Assembly (NCBI GenBank): GCA_947479055.1
Contig: CANJYE010000003.1
Span: forward strand, 30,335-94,334
Source: Erythrobacteraceae bacterium
GTDB taxonomy: Bacteria; Pseudomonadota; Alphaproteobacteria; Sphingomonadales; Sphingomonadaceae
Direction: 5' to 3'
Length of the DNA: 64,000 nt
Shown: in pieces, positions 54,730 through 63,945 of the stretch
Layout of the letters: every line of letters starts with the position of its first letter
Position numbering within the stretch: the first letter of the stretch is position 1
Notes under the pieces: model-generated
What the model saw: the letters and a program-made list of their open reading frames with translations, nothing else
The model's database searches: none
What the model was told of the DNA's origin: nothing
Made by a program: the position numbers and the translations under genes

Positions 54730-55931
54730 TGACCGCGCTCGATGATCTTGTGCCATTCGATCTGCAGGACCCGTCCTTCCAGGCCGATCCGCATGGCACC
54801 TTCGGCCCGCTGCTGGCACAGGGCCCGCTCGCCCGCACCCGGCGCGGGATCGAGGTGCTGAACCACGATTGGAACTATCGGCTCTATGCCGAACGCAGGC
54901 TGGAAACGCCCGGCCCGCAGGGCTTCATCGAAAAAGGCGTGCCGCCGGTGTTCCGGGAATTTCTCGAAAACGGCTTCCTGCTGGGCTTCCACGGGGAACG
55001 CCACGATCTGGTCCGGCGGGTGATCCAGAAAGGCTTCACCATCCGCGAAGTGGGTTCCCAGCGCGATATGATGCGCGGCCTTGCCCATCAGCTGATCGAC
55101 GGGCTCGATTCCGACGATACCGATTTCGTGCGCGATTTCAGCGTGAAATATCCCACAATGCTGATCTGCCGCCTGCTCGGCGTGCCGGATGCGGACATCG
55201 CCCGGTTCAAGGATGCGGCGGCGGTCCTGCACAAGATGGGATCGGTGCCGCTCGCACCCGGCTTCCCCTTCATCGAACAGGCGCTCGGCACCATCCGCGA
55301 CTATGTCAGTGAACTGGTTGCCCTGCGCCGGGCCGCCCCGCAGGAGGATTTCGTCAGCGCCCTGATCGAGGCGCAGGAGAGCGAAGGGCGGCTGAGCGAA
55401 AGCGAACTGGTCTGGAACATCGTCAACCTGCTGTTTGCCGGGCAGGACACCACCCGCTTCCAGCTGGCGGGCATCGTGCGCGCGGCGATTGAGGAGGCGG
55501 GCGAGGCGTGGGAGCGGCTGGCGGCCGAACCGGGGCTGGTCGGCAAGGTGATGTGGGAAGGAATGCGGTTCCACCCCACGGTCAAATGGAGCACGCGGCG
55601 GCCATTGGAGGATTTCGCATTCGACGGCTTCGCGTTCCAGCGCGGCCAGTGGGTGTTCCTCAGCAACCACGCCGCCACGCGCGATCCGGCGGCCTTCCCC
55701 GACCCGCACCGCTATGACATCGACCGCGAGCAGAGCTTCACCCTGCCGTTCGGGCGCGGGCTGCACCATTGCGTCGGGCAGATGCTGGCGCGGGTGGGCA
55801 TGGAAGAAGCGCTGCTGGCGCTGTCGGCGCGGCTTGGCGATTTCAGGATGGCCGGACCGGTGACAGAATCGAAGCCGACTTCGATGGTCGGCGGGCCGGA
55901 AGTCATGCCGGTGCGGTTCCGGGCGCGGTAA
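54729..55931 (+). CDS. Cytochrome P450
   Basis: A 400-residue P450 with heme loop FGRGLHHCVGQMLAR (Cys348), I-helix AGQDTT and a K-helix region VMWEGMRFHP in which the ExxR is EGMR. The frame is open from 54645, but the ATG at 54729 that overlaps the preceding stop is the coupled start. As the last gene of the SDR, dehydrogenase pair and P450 operon it probably hydroxylates the same substrate or its CoA-derived intermediate. No ferredoxin is encoded here. Confidence 0.92.
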   Translation: MTALDDLVPFDLQDPSFQADPHGTFGPLLAQGPLARTRRGIEVLNHDWNYRLYAERRLETPGPQGFIEKGVPPVFREFLENGFLLGFHGERHDLVRRVIQKGFTIREVGSQRDMMRGLAHQLIDGLDSDDTDFVRDFSVKYPTMLICRLLGVPDADIARFKDAAAVLHKMGSVPLAPGFPFIEQALGTIRDYVSELVALRRAAPQEDFVSALIEAQESEGRLSESELVWNIVNLLFAGQDTTRFQLAGIVRAAIEEAGEAWERLAAEPGLVGKVMWEGMRFHPTVKWSTRRPLEDFAFDGFAFQRGQWVFLSNHAATRDPAAFPDPHRYDIDREQSFTLPFGRGLHHCVGQMLARVGMEEALLALSARLGDFRMAGPVTESKPTSMVGGPEVMPVRFRAR

Positions 55932-55967
55932 GGCGGAGCCCCGACCCCGGATTGGTCGGAAAGTGCT

Positions 55968-56996
55968 CTAACCCTTGCCGCCAGCCCCGGCGCGGATGTC
56001 CGAAGGGGACTGACCGTTCCAGCGCAGGAAAGCGCGGCGCATCTGCTGCTCGTCGGTGAAGCCGCATTCATAGGCGATGGTCGAAACGCGCATGTCGCTG
56101 TGGAGCAGCGCCTCGCGGGCGGCTTCCAGTCTGATCTGGGTCACCTTGTTGCCCGGCGTCATGCCCATCTTGGTGTGGTAGACCCGGCTGAAATTGCGCT
56201 GGCTCATCCCGACGTGGGCGGCCAGCCGCTCGATCGAGAGATCGGACTTGAGATTGGCGTAGATCCATTCGTGCAGCCGGTCGAAGCGGTCGCCTTCCTG
56301 GGCCTGGGCCTGCAGCACCGAACTGATCTGCGGCTGCTCGCCCGAGCGGCGCAGCATGATCAGCGCGCGCTTGGCCACCCGGAAGGCGAAGTCGCGCCCG
56401 GCATCCGCTTCCAGCAGGGCCAGCGCGAAATCGACCGCAGAGCCCATCCCGGCGGAGGTCCACAGCTTGCCGTCCTGGACATAGATCCGGTCGCGGATCA
56501 GCTCGACCCCGGGGAAAGCTTCGGCAAATTCCTCGTTCATCAGCCAGTGGGTGACGATGCTGTGCCGGTCGAGCAAACCAGCCTGGGCGAGGATGAAACT
56601 GCCGGTGCCGGAGGCGCAGATCCGGCTGGCTTCCGGGCCCCGCGTGCTTAGCCAGCCGATCAGCGCCGGATCGGCCATCGCCGCGCGGAAACCGAGCCCG
56701 CCGGAAACGAAGATGGTGTCGATCTCCACTCCGTCGAGCGCGCTGAACGGTAGCGTTTCTACCGTAACCCCGAAATAGGACGTGGTCCGCACGCCATCGG
56801 AGGAGACCAGCGAGAGCCGGTAGGACAGGCTGCCGCCGCCCGACAATTCCTGTTCGAGCATGGCCTGTTCCAGCACTTCCATCGTGCCTGTCAGGCTGGA
56901 AAGGCTGACTTCGGGATAGAGCACGAACACAAAATGATGCGGGCGATCGCCCATGGTCCTGTTCCCCGATCCGGCCCGCTGATTGCGGTTGGCCAT
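55968..56996 (-). CDS. GlxA-family transcriptional regulator (DJ-1/PfpI plus AraC)
   Basis: A 342-residue regulator with an N-terminal DJ-1/PfpI-like domain (about 20-200, with ICASGTGSFILAQAGLL holding the nucleophile-elbow Cys) and a C-terminal AraC helix-turn-helix (about 235-335, LAAHVGMSQRNFSRVYHTKMGMTPG). Such regulators sense small molecules and activate nearby catabolic genes. It is divergent from the VOC, monooxygenase, decarboxylase and hydrolase genes (178 bases) and is their likely regulator. Met15 (56954) is an alternative start. Confidence 0.88.
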   Translation of the reverse strand: MANRNQRAGSGNRTMGDRPHHFVFVLYPEVSLSSLTGTMEVLEQAMLEQELSGGGSLSYRLSLVSSDGVRTTSYFGVTVETLPFSALDGVEIDTIFVSGGLGFRAAMADPALIGWLSTRGPEASRICASGTGSFILAQAGLLDRHSIVTHWLMNEEFAEAFPGVELIRDRIYVQDGKLWTSAGMGSAVDFALALLEADAGRDFAFRVAKRALIMLRRSGEQPQISSVLQAQAQEGDRFDRLHEWIYANLKSDLSIERLAAHVGMSQRNFSRVYHTKMGMTPGNKVTQIRLEAAREALLHSDMRVSTIAYECGFTDEQQMRRAFLRWNGQSPSDIRAGAGGKG

Positions 56997-57174
56997 GCCT
57001 ATACCGCCCCAGCCCGTTCATTGCATCTCCCCTGTGCCATCGGGGATGCCTAAGGGGCTTCATTGACGGTCATTCCTGCAAGGCAAGGGCAAGTTCGCGG
57101 TTGACTTGTGACGGTTCTCGCCCTCCATTCGGATCAACCAGATAATAACCAGCCTGCATGAATGGAGAGGCGCC

Positions 57175-58089
57175 TTGCTCACTTGTATCCAGTTCGGCCT
57201 GAACACATCGGACATGGCCGCCACCTTGCGGTTCTATTCGGACGCCTTTGGTTTCCAGAACGCGGGCGGGCAGGGCATCTGGGGTGAAACCATAAAGATC
57301 CAGGGCCTTTCGCCCGACAGCCGGGCGATGATGTGGTGGATGGTGGGCGCGCAGCCGTTTTTCCAGTTCGAGATTTTCGAGCACACCAAGCCAACGCAGC
57401 GGCCCCGGCCTGAAGGCTGGCAGCCGTGCGATCATGGCTGGGTCCGTTTCGGCATCACCGTGCCCGATTATGACCGGGCACTGGCCGGGATCGCCGCTTT
57501 CGACATCGCCCTGACCGGGCAGGGCACTGGCCCGGACGGCCAGCGCCGCTGTGCCTTTTACGATCCCTTCATCGGGGCGATGGTGGAAGTGCGCGAGGCG
57601 AAGGGCAGCAGCGGGCCGACCGTGCTTTATGGCGCGGCCTCGGTTTCCGATCTCGAGGCGGCCCGGCACTATTACGGTGAACTGATCGGGCTGGAGCTTG
57701 GTCAGCTGGAGGAATTGCACGAGCCCGGGGACGAAGTGCTGTGGGGCCTGGCCGGGGCGGAGCGCGATGGCTTCGTGGTCCGCAGCGGCGACGTGAAGCT
57801 GGAAATCCTGCGTTATGACGCGCCGCAGGGCAGGCCGCGCCCGGCCGATCATCGCGCCTCCGACCAGTGCTTCTTCAATGCCGCCTTCGGTTCGCGCGTG
57901 CTGGCCGATGTCGCGGAAACGATCGATCGGCTGCAGGCCGCCGGGGTCGAGCAGATGAACATTTTCCGCACGCCGGAATTGCTGGCGACCTATGTCAACC
58001 AGCCCGAGCGCGAGACCGAATTCAGCTTCATTCCCAGGGAACTCGACGCGATCCTGGGCTTTGAGCCGCTGACGCCGTTCTTCGGCTGA
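57175..58089 (+). CDS. Two-domain VOC family protein (glyoxalase/dioxygenase fold)
   Basis: A 304-residue protein with two VOC domains (LNTSDMAATLRFYSDAFGF near residue 10 and AASVSDLEAARHYYGELIGLELG near residue 160), the arrangement of extradiol dioxygenases and glyoxalase-like enzymes. The metal ligands are not certain by eye. The start is TTG at 57175 with GGAGAGG just before it; no in-frame ATG precedes the homology. It is followed by a luciferase-like monooxygenase after 113 bases. Confidence 0.8.
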   Translation: MLTCIQFGLNTSDMAATLRFYSDAFGFQNAGGQGIWGETIKIQGLSPDSRAMMWWMVGAQPFFQFEIFEHTKPTQRPRPEGWQPCDHGWVRFGITVPDYDRALAGIAAFDIALTGQGTGPDGQRRCAFYDPFIGAMVEVREAKGSSGPTVLYGAASVSDLEAARHYYGELIGLELGQLEELHEPGDEVLWGLAGAERDGFVVRSGDVKLEILRYDAPQGRPRPADHRASDQCFFNAAFGSRVLADVAETIDRLQAAGVEQMNIFRTPELLATYVNQPERETEFSFIPRELDAILGFEPLTPFFG

Positions 58090-58202
58090 AAGCTGGCGGG
58101 GGCGCTTATTGACGCCAATCTGTCCTTACCGGATTGGCCCGGTTCTGGGACTATGGCTTCAATGTTCACCCCGGTGTGAACGATTCCTGCCAGGAGAGCG
58201 CA

Positions 58203-59495
58203 ATGCTCAAGACCATCGTCGAATGCTACCCGGTCCTGCCCGCCAAGGATGAGGAAGCGCGCGCTGCGGCCCGTCCGCTGGGCCGCAATTCCCAAGCCTA
58301 TCACGATACGCTGAAGGGCTGGCATCAGATCATCCGCCATGCCGACAAGACCGGCTGGTGGGGCGCTGCCGCGATCGAGCATCACTGGCATTCCGAAGGC
58401 TATGAAGTCGGCCCCTCGCCCGGCGTGATGAACGCCTATTGGGCGGCGATGACTGAAAATCTGCACATCGGCCAGCTGGGCTATGTGCTGGGCACGCACA
58501 ACCCGATCCGCGTGGCCGAAGAAGTCGCCGTGCTCGATCATCTGTCCGAAGGGCGGCTGTTCGTTGGCCTGGCGCGCGGTTACCAGTCGCGCTGGACCGG
58601 CAGCCTTGGCCAGCATTTCGGCGCGCGGGCGACCAAGTCGCCGGCCGCGGGCCTCGCCAATGACGCAGTCGCCGATGCGGGTTTCGCCCAGACCAATATC
58701 AACAAGAAGGACATGTCGGACGACGTCGTCAACCGCGAGATCTTCGAGGAGCATGTCGAGATCATGCTCAAGTGCTGGAAGGAGGAAAGCTTCCGCCACA
58801 AGGGCAAGAACTGGCAGATTCCCTTCCCCTATGAAGGCGGGGTGGATGACTGGCCACTGGCCAAGGCGGGCGTGACCGGCAAGATGGGCGCCCCGCGCGA
58901 GATCGACGCGAACCTCAACCTGGTCGAAGCCTGCGTCACCCCGTCACCGTTCCAGAAGCCGCACCCGCCGGTGTTCCTGTCCGGCAGCGGCAGCCCGGAA
59001 ACGATCGAATTCGCCGCGCGCAACGATTTCAACCCGGTCTATTTCTGCAACGCGCAGACGGCGGGCCCGCTTTCCACCCGCTATCGCGACACCGCCCGGG
59101 CTTGCGGCCGGGACTACAAAATCGGTGAAAAGCAGGCAGTGGTGCGCTGGGTCTATATCGACAAAACCGATGAATCCGCCGAGAAGTTCGTGCGCGAATA
59201 CGAAACCGACATCTGGAAGAACCTCTATGGTGCGATGGGCCGCCGGGCCGGCAGCGACGATCCAGTCGGTTCCACTCTCGCATCCGGTCTGGTCGCCTAT
59301 GGCAGCCTCGAAACCGTCCGCAAGCAGCTGATCGACCAGTGGAACATCCTGCCCGCCGATTATCTGGTGACGATCTTCCATTATGCCCAGGCCCCGCTGG
59401 ACTGGGTGCTGGCCAACATGGATGCGATCAACACCCACATCAAGCCCGCGCTGGACGAGGTGATCCACCGCTCGCGCCGCGCTGCTGCGGCCTGA
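58203..59495 (+). CDS. LLM-class flavin-dependent monooxygenase (luciferase-like)
   Basis: A 430-residue TIM-barrel enzyme of the bacterial luciferase superfamily, which uses reduced FMN from a separate reductase to oxygenate a ketone, aldehyde or alkane-like substrate. Markers are AAIEHHWHSEGYEVGPSPG, HLSEGRLFVGLARGYQSRW and PVFLSGSGSPETIEFAAR. The frame is open to 58134, but ATG at 58203 follows AGGAGAG. No flavin reductase is encoded in the window. A Baeyer-Villiger-like or ring-opening step is plausible in this context. Confidence 0.9.
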   Translation: MLKTIVECYPVLPAKDEEARAAARPLGRNSQAYHDTLKGWHQIIRHADKTGWWGAAAIEHHWHSEGYEVGPSPGVMNAYWAAMTENLHIGQLGYVLGTHNPIRVAEEVAVLDHLSEGRLFVGLARGYQSRWTGSLGQHFGARATKSPAAGLANDAVADAGFAQTNINKKDMSDDVVNREIFEEHVEIMLKCWKEESFRHKGKNWQIPFPYEGGVDDWPLAKAGVTGKMGAPREIDANLNLVEACVTPSPFQKPHPPVFLSGSGSPETIEFAARNDFNPVYFCNAQTAGPLSTRYRDTARACGRDYKIGEKQAVVRWVYIDKTDESAEKFVREYETDIWKNLYGAMGRRAGSDDPVGSTLASGLVAYGSLETVRKQLIDQWNILPADYLVTIFHYAQAPLDWVLANMDAINTHIKPALDEVIHRSRRAAAA

Positions 59496-59511
59496 ACCGG
59501 GCGGCGCGGCG

Positions 59512-60336
59512 ATGTCCTATGAACTGAAGCCGGGCGGCAGTTACCGCATGCCGCTCAGTTTCGGGGAAGCGCCGGGCGCGCGCAATGTTCCCGCGCATGT
59601 CGCGCTGGACCATTCGCGTTTTCCCGACATCAGCCGCTTCACCGTCCGTTTCCGCACTGATCCGGAGCTGCTGGACCGGATACTTCCGCCCGGCATGGTG
59701 CTGGCGGGAGAGCCGATCGTCACGCTCTATTTCGCCACCATGAAGCGGATCCAGTGGCTGGCCGGGCGCGATTACAATGTGCTGTCATTCTCCTTCCCGG
59801 CGCGCTTCAAGGGCGAGCGGGACGATGTCACCGGCCAGTTTAAGGCCGCGCTGTGGGAAGGCCTGCCCGACCCGGTCGTATCGGGGCGCGAGGATCTGGG
59901 CTTTCCCAAGCTGTGGTGCGAACTGCCCGAACCGCGTTATCTCGATGGCCGGCACAGCTTCGAGGCGAGCTGGCTTGGCTTTCGCCTGTTCGAGGCCGAA
60001 TTTATCGAAGGCGAGGATGTCGCCAAGCTGCCGCCGGTGCCGGGCGAGGCAGCTTGCAGCGGCACGATCTGCCACAAATATGTCCCCCGCAGTGGGGAAC
60101 GCGGCGTCGCCGATCTGGACCAGCTGATCTACTGGCCGCAATTCGCTGCCGCCAATGTCGCCCGGGCCAATATCGGCACCGGCAGCTTCCGCTTCAACCG
60201 CGCACGCTGGGAAGACCTGCCGACCATGCACCATGTGGTGAACGTACTGGCCGATCTGCCGGTGGAGATCATCCGTTCCGACATGGTCTGGGCCAGCGGG
60301 CAGGGTGACGTTTCCAACCTCCAGATCCTGCGCTGA
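59512..60336 (+). CDS. Acetoacetate decarboxylase-like protein
   Basis: A 274-residue protein of the ADC-like superfamily. REDLGFPKLWCEL corresponds to the active-site segment of acetoacetate decarboxylase: the Schiff-base Lys is present, but the neighbouring Lys that lowers its pKa is Leu, and PEPRY and the C terminus differ. It may decarboxylate a larger 3-oxoacid, or catalyse aldol or dehydratase chemistry as other ADC-like proteins do. It lies 16 bases after the monooxygenase gene and 20 bases before the hydrolase. Confidence 0.82.
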   Translation: MSYELKPGGSYRMPLSFGEAPGARNVPAHVALDHSRFPDISRFTVRFRTDPELLDRILPPGMVLAGEPIVTLYFATMKRIQWLAGRDYNVLSFSFPARFKGERDDVTGQFKAALWEGLPDPVVSGREDLGFPKLWCELPEPRYLDGRHSFEASWLGFRLFEAEFIEGEDVAKLPPVPGEAACSGTICHKYVPRSGERGVADLDQLIYWPQFAAANVARANIGTGSFRFNRARWEDLPTMHHVVNVLADLPVEIIRSDMVWASGQGDVSNLQILR

Positions 60337-60356
60337 CCGGGCCGGAGGATCGCGCC

Positions 60357-61280
60357 ATGCCGCTCGATCCGGAAATGCGCCGCATTCTTGATCTGATCGG
60401 GTTCGATCATGCTCAGCAGCTGGAAAGCCGCAGCGTGGCGGGGGCCGTGGCCATGCTGCGCGCCGCCTTGCCGCCAGCGCCGGCCGGCCTTGCCGTACGT
60501 TGCGAGGACCGGGTGCTGCCGCTCGCAGGGCGGGATGTGCCGGTGCGGATCTGCTGGCCTGTTGGTATGGGGCCGTTCCCGATCCTGATGAATTTCCATG
60601 GCGGTGGCTGGGTGACGGGCTCTGTCGGGGCCGACGATCTGCGCTGCCAGCGGCTGACGGTGGCGGCACATTGCATTACCATTTCGGTCGATTACCGCCT
60701 GGCACCGGAACATCCCTATCCCGCCGGGCTGGAGGATTGCCGGGATGCCTGCCTCTGGGCGCATGACAATGCCGCCGAACTGAACGGCGATCCCGCCCGG
60801 ATCGCGGTGAGCGGGGCGAGCGCGGGGGGCAATCTGGCCGCCGCAGTTGCACTTCTGGGGCGTGATCGGGGGATGCCGTTCCCTATGTTCCAGCTCCTGT
60901 TCTACCCGGTGACCGACGCCACCGCGCAAGACGGCGATCCGCCAGGTGGCCCCTATTTCCTCTCCCGCCAGGGGATGGACTGGTACTGGGCGCGTTACCT
61001 TGGCGATTACCGGGATTTGCGCGACCCGCTGGTGTCGCCCTTGCTGGCGCCCAGCCATGCCGGGCTGGCCCCCGCGCTGGTCATTACGGCCGAACTCGAT
61101 CCGCTGGCGGCGGAGGCGCGAGCCTATGCTGAAGCGATCGTGGCGGCAGGGGGTGCAGCGGAGCATGTCGAGATGCCGGGCATGGTCCATGGCTTCGTCA
61201 GTTATGGCCCTGATGCGGCCCGGACCCTTGAAGCGATGGACCTTGCAGGTGCCGCGCTGCGGCGGGCTTTCGTTCCATAG
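60357..61280 (+). CDS. Alpha/beta hydrolase of the hormone-sensitive lipase family
   Basis: A 307-residue esterase/lactonase. HGGGWVTG forms the oxyanion hole, GASAGGN carries the nucleophile Ser, ELDPL the Asp and MVHGF the His of the triad. In order after a monooxygenase, it would suit hydrolysis of an ester or lactone made by oxygen insertion. It is the last gene of the VOC-initiated unit, before a terminator and a convergent TonB receptor. Confidence 0.9.
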   Translation: MPLDPEMRRILDLIGFDHAQQLESRSVAGAVAMLRAALPPAPAGLAVRCEDRVLPLAGRDVPVRICWPVGMGPFPILMNFHGGGWVTGSVGADDLRCQRLTVAAHCITISVDYRLAPEHPYPAGLEDCRDACLWAHDNAAELNGDPARIAVSGASAGGNLAAAVALLGRDRGMPFPMFQLLFYPVTDATAQDGDPPGGPYFLSRQGMDWYWARYLGDYRDLRDPLVSPLLAPSHAGLAPALVITAELDPLAAEARAYAEAIVAAGGAAEHVEMPGMVHGFVSYGPDAARTLEAMDLAGAALRRAFVP

Positions 61281-61281
61281 G

Positions 61282-61309
61282 AAAAGGGGCCGGATTGCTC
61301 CGACCCCTT
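61282..61309 (-). terminator. Rho-independent terminator of the TonB receptor gene
   Basis: AAGGGG pairs with CCCCTT and CGGA with TCCG, one C/A mismatch, loop TTGC. On the minus strand it is followed by four T bases (complement of 61282-61285). It lies just past the receptor stop at 61339 and directly after the hydrolase stop, so it may serve both. Confidence 0.7.
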
Positions 61310-61338
61310 CCTTGAACCTGTCGTATTGTATCTGAGAC

Positions 61339-63804
61339 CTAGAAATCGACCCGCAGTTCCGCAGCCCACATACGCGGACGCCCGATCGCGGCGGCATTGG
61401 TACCGAAGGCCGCGAACAGGGCCAGCCCGCCGGTGTAGTAATGCTCGTTGAACAGGTTCTTGGCCAGCAGGCTTGCCGTGATCGGAGTTCCTGCGACTTC
61501 CTTCCAGTCCAGCCGGGCGTTGAAGATCTTGTAGGACGGCAGCTTGGTTCCCGGTGAGATCGTATCGGCATTGTTGGCAAAATACTGCGAGCTCTGGGCA
61601 TAGAGATCGCCACGCAGCGACATCCGGCCCATCTCCTCCGGAATCGGAAGGTCGATCTTGGCATAGATGCTGCCGGTGTATTTGGCCGTATCGGCATAGG
61701 GACCAAACTTGTAGGTGGTGCCCAGAACCAGTGCGGTGTTCTTCTTGTATTTGGCGTCGGTCAAGGCGCCGCCGCCACCGATGGTCAGCCATTCGGCAGG
61801 CTTGAACGCGAAATCGACTTCCACACCCTTAACTTCGGCGGAAGGAACGTTGATCGTGATAGCGATCGACGAACCCGGCGGCGGAATGTTGGTGCAGATG
61901 CTGCTGGGGCAGAACGGGAACTGCGAACGCTGCACGCCCTTGATCCACTGCTTGTAAACCGCCACGTTGAAATGCGCCGGCCGACCAAACAGGGTGGGCG
62001 AAAGCTTGAGGCCTGCTTCGACGTCCTTGACCGTTTCCGGCAGGAAGATGCTTCCCGGCGGAATGGTCGAGGCCGTTCCTTCAACCGGCGGAGCATCGCC
62101 ATTGAACCCGCCCGAACGCCAGCTGCCGCGGCCCTTGACATAGGCCAGGACATTGCTGCTCGGCTTGTACTGGAGACCCACTTCCCAGCTGGGCTTTTTG
62201 AACTTGTTGGTCTGCCCGTTCGGGTTGGAAAGATAGCCGCTGTTGATGCCGCCGGGCAGGTGCAGCAGCGATACCTTGTCCCAGGTCTCACGATAGCCAC
62301 CGGTCACGCTCACACCCTGCAGCCCGGCGTTGCTCAGATCATAGGTCAGCTGAGCGAAAATTGCCTTGGTCGTGTTCTTGCGCAGATAGTTCGAGACCAC
62401 GCTGCTGCCATGGCCCGGGAAGGCCGGGTAGAAATCGAAATAGGTCTGCGGATATTTCGTCAGCGTCTTGGTGTGCTGGTAATAGAGGCCGACGATGTAG
62501 GTCAGTGCATCGTCGAACGCCTTGCCCTGGAGCTGGAGTTCTTCCGAAAACGCAGTCGTCGTCAGGCGATTGCCATAGATTCCGTGATTGTAGTCGCTGG
62601 TGTCGATCAACCTGAACGGTGCGCCGATTTCGCCAGCTTCATCCCGCGCCTTGTCATGGAAATAGCCAATGATGTTCTTGACCGTCAGGTTGGGCGACGC
62701 CTCATAGGTGGTGTTGTTCGAGATGAAATAGCTCTCGCCGCGATGGGCGTTGGTGTGGGACGGGGTTGAGACTTCGTAGAACGGCGCATTCTTGCGTGCC
62801 GCGATATAGCCGGCTAGGCCGTGCTGCTTGATGCCGGGATCGGCCAGCAGGATGGTCGGGTTGCCGTCGATGAACGCGTCCCAGTTGGCCTGGCCGATGC
62901 CGCCCGGGCCGAAGAAGTCGGTTCCGAGCGTGTTCAGCGGCGATACCCCATCCGGGCCAAGCGGCACCGTTCCGTCAGGGTTGCGGGCATAGGCCGAATA
63001 GAGCACCGGCGAGGTGTTGGTCCCGCCGGTCTTGGTATATTCGGCCACGGTGGTGCTGGTGAAGCTGTCATCCGGCTTGATCGTCAGCGAGAGGCGGCCC
63101 GACTTGGTCTTGCTCGCGCCAATCATCGTGTCGTTCCAGATGTTGTGCTGGTAGCCGTGGCGGCGGCTGAGGTTGAAGGCGACGCGCATCAGCACCTTTT
63201 CATCGATGATCGGCACGTTCAATGCGCCTTGTGCCTCAAGCAGGCCGTAATTGCCCGCGCTGACCTTGCCATAACCGCCAAATTCGTTGGTTGGCTTGGC
63301 CGTGCCGTAAAGCACCGCGCCGCCGGTGGCGTTGCGACCGAACAGCGTGCCTTGCGGCCCCTTCAGGACCTGGATGGACTCCATGTCGTAAAAGGCGACG
63401 CCGCCTTTGCCCTGGAGCTGGATTTCGTTGATGTAGGGGACCACCGCCGACGGTGAACCGGTGTAGGAATCGACCGACTGGCCGCGGATGGAATAGGTAA
63501 GGTCGTTGTTGCCTTCAGTCTGGCGCAGCGTCAGGCCGGGAACGGAGGATTGCAGATCCTCCAGGCTGGTGATCGACCGTTCGGCCAGCTGCGCGGCACC
63601 GAAAGCGACAACGGCGGTCGGCACGTCCTGGATGTTCTCTTCGCGCCGGCGGGCGGTAACGACGATCACATCGCCCGAAGCATTTGCGCCCTCACTGGAG
63701 CTGGCATTCTGCGCGAAGACCAGATCCGCATGTAGCGAGGCAATTGCCACCCCGCCCAGCAGACCGGCCCGCAGGATGCGACCATTCAAGAAATTCCCCA
63801 TCAC
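61339..63804 (-). CDS. TonB-dependent receptor
   Basis: An 821-residue outer-membrane receptor. The signal peptide is MMGNFLNGRILRAGLLGGVAIASLHADLVFA, the TonB-box-like segment is DVIVVTARRREENIQDVP, and the plug (LTYSIRGQSVDSY, QVLKGPQGTLFGRNATGGAVLY) and barrel, ending ELRVDF, are complete. It is a CirA/FecA-like organic-substrate receptor of the sphingomonad type. It is convergent with the hydrolase gene and has two dyads in its promoter region. Confidence 0.93.
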   Translation of the reverse strand: MMGNFLNGRILRAGLLGGVAIASLHADLVFAQNASSSEGANASGDVIVVTARRREENIQDVPTAVVAFGAAQLAERSITSLEDLQSSVPGLTLRQTEGNNDLTYSIRGQSVDSYTGSPSAVVPYINEIQLQGKGGVAFYDMESIQVLKGPQGTLFGRNATGGAVLYGTAKPTNEFGGYGKVSAGNYGLLEAQGALNVPIIDEKVLMRVAFNLSRRHGYQHNIWNDTMIGASKTKSGRLSLTIKPDDSFTSTTVAEYTKTGGTNTSPVLYSAYARNPDGTVPLGPDGVSPLNTLGTDFFGPGGIGQANWDAFIDGNPTILLADPGIKQHGLAGYIAARKNAPFYEVSTPSHTNAHRGESYFISNNTTYEASPNLTVKNIIGYFHDKARDEAGEIGAPFRLIDTSDYNHGIYGNRLTTTAFSEELQLQGKAFDDALTYIVGLYYQHTKTLTKYPQTYFDFYPAFPGHGSSVVSNYLRKNTTKAIFAQLTYDLSNAGLQGVSVTGGYRETWDKVSLLHLPGGINSGYLSNPNGQTNKFKKPSWEVGLQYKPSSNVLAYVKGRGSWRSGGFNGDAPPVEGTASTIPPGSIFLPETVKDVEAGLKLSPTLFGRPAHFNVAVYKQWIKGVQRSQFPFCPSSICTNIPPPGSSIAITINVPSAEVKGVEVDFAFKPAEWLTIGGGGALTDAKYKKNTALVLGTTYKFGPYADTAKYTGSIYAKIDLPIPEEMGRMSLRGDLYAQSSQYFANNADTISPGTKLPSYKIFNARLDWKEVAGTPITASLLAKNLFNEHYYTGGLALFAAFGTNAAAIGRPRMWAAELRVDF

Positions 63805-63840
63805 ATATCCCCTTTTTCATTCGCCCTTGTTTCGGGTCGT

Positions 63841-63885
63841 AATATGCTAATCCCATATTCCCCAGATGGACGCGAGATAATCTGG
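63841..63885 (-). promoter_or_regulatory. Two dyads upstream of the TonB receptor gene
   Basis: AATATG-N7-CATATT (63841-63859) and CCAGAT-N12-ATCTGG (63862-63885) lie in tandem, 37-81 bases before the receptor start on the minus strand. Both have perfect 6-base arms. They may be operator and promoter elements for the receptor and for the rightward gene beginning near 63946. Confidence 0.4.
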
Positions 63886-63945
63886 CAATTCTGGGAGGAT
63901 AGTGTAGGTATATCAGTGTAATAGACGGACGTGAGGGCGGATTTG

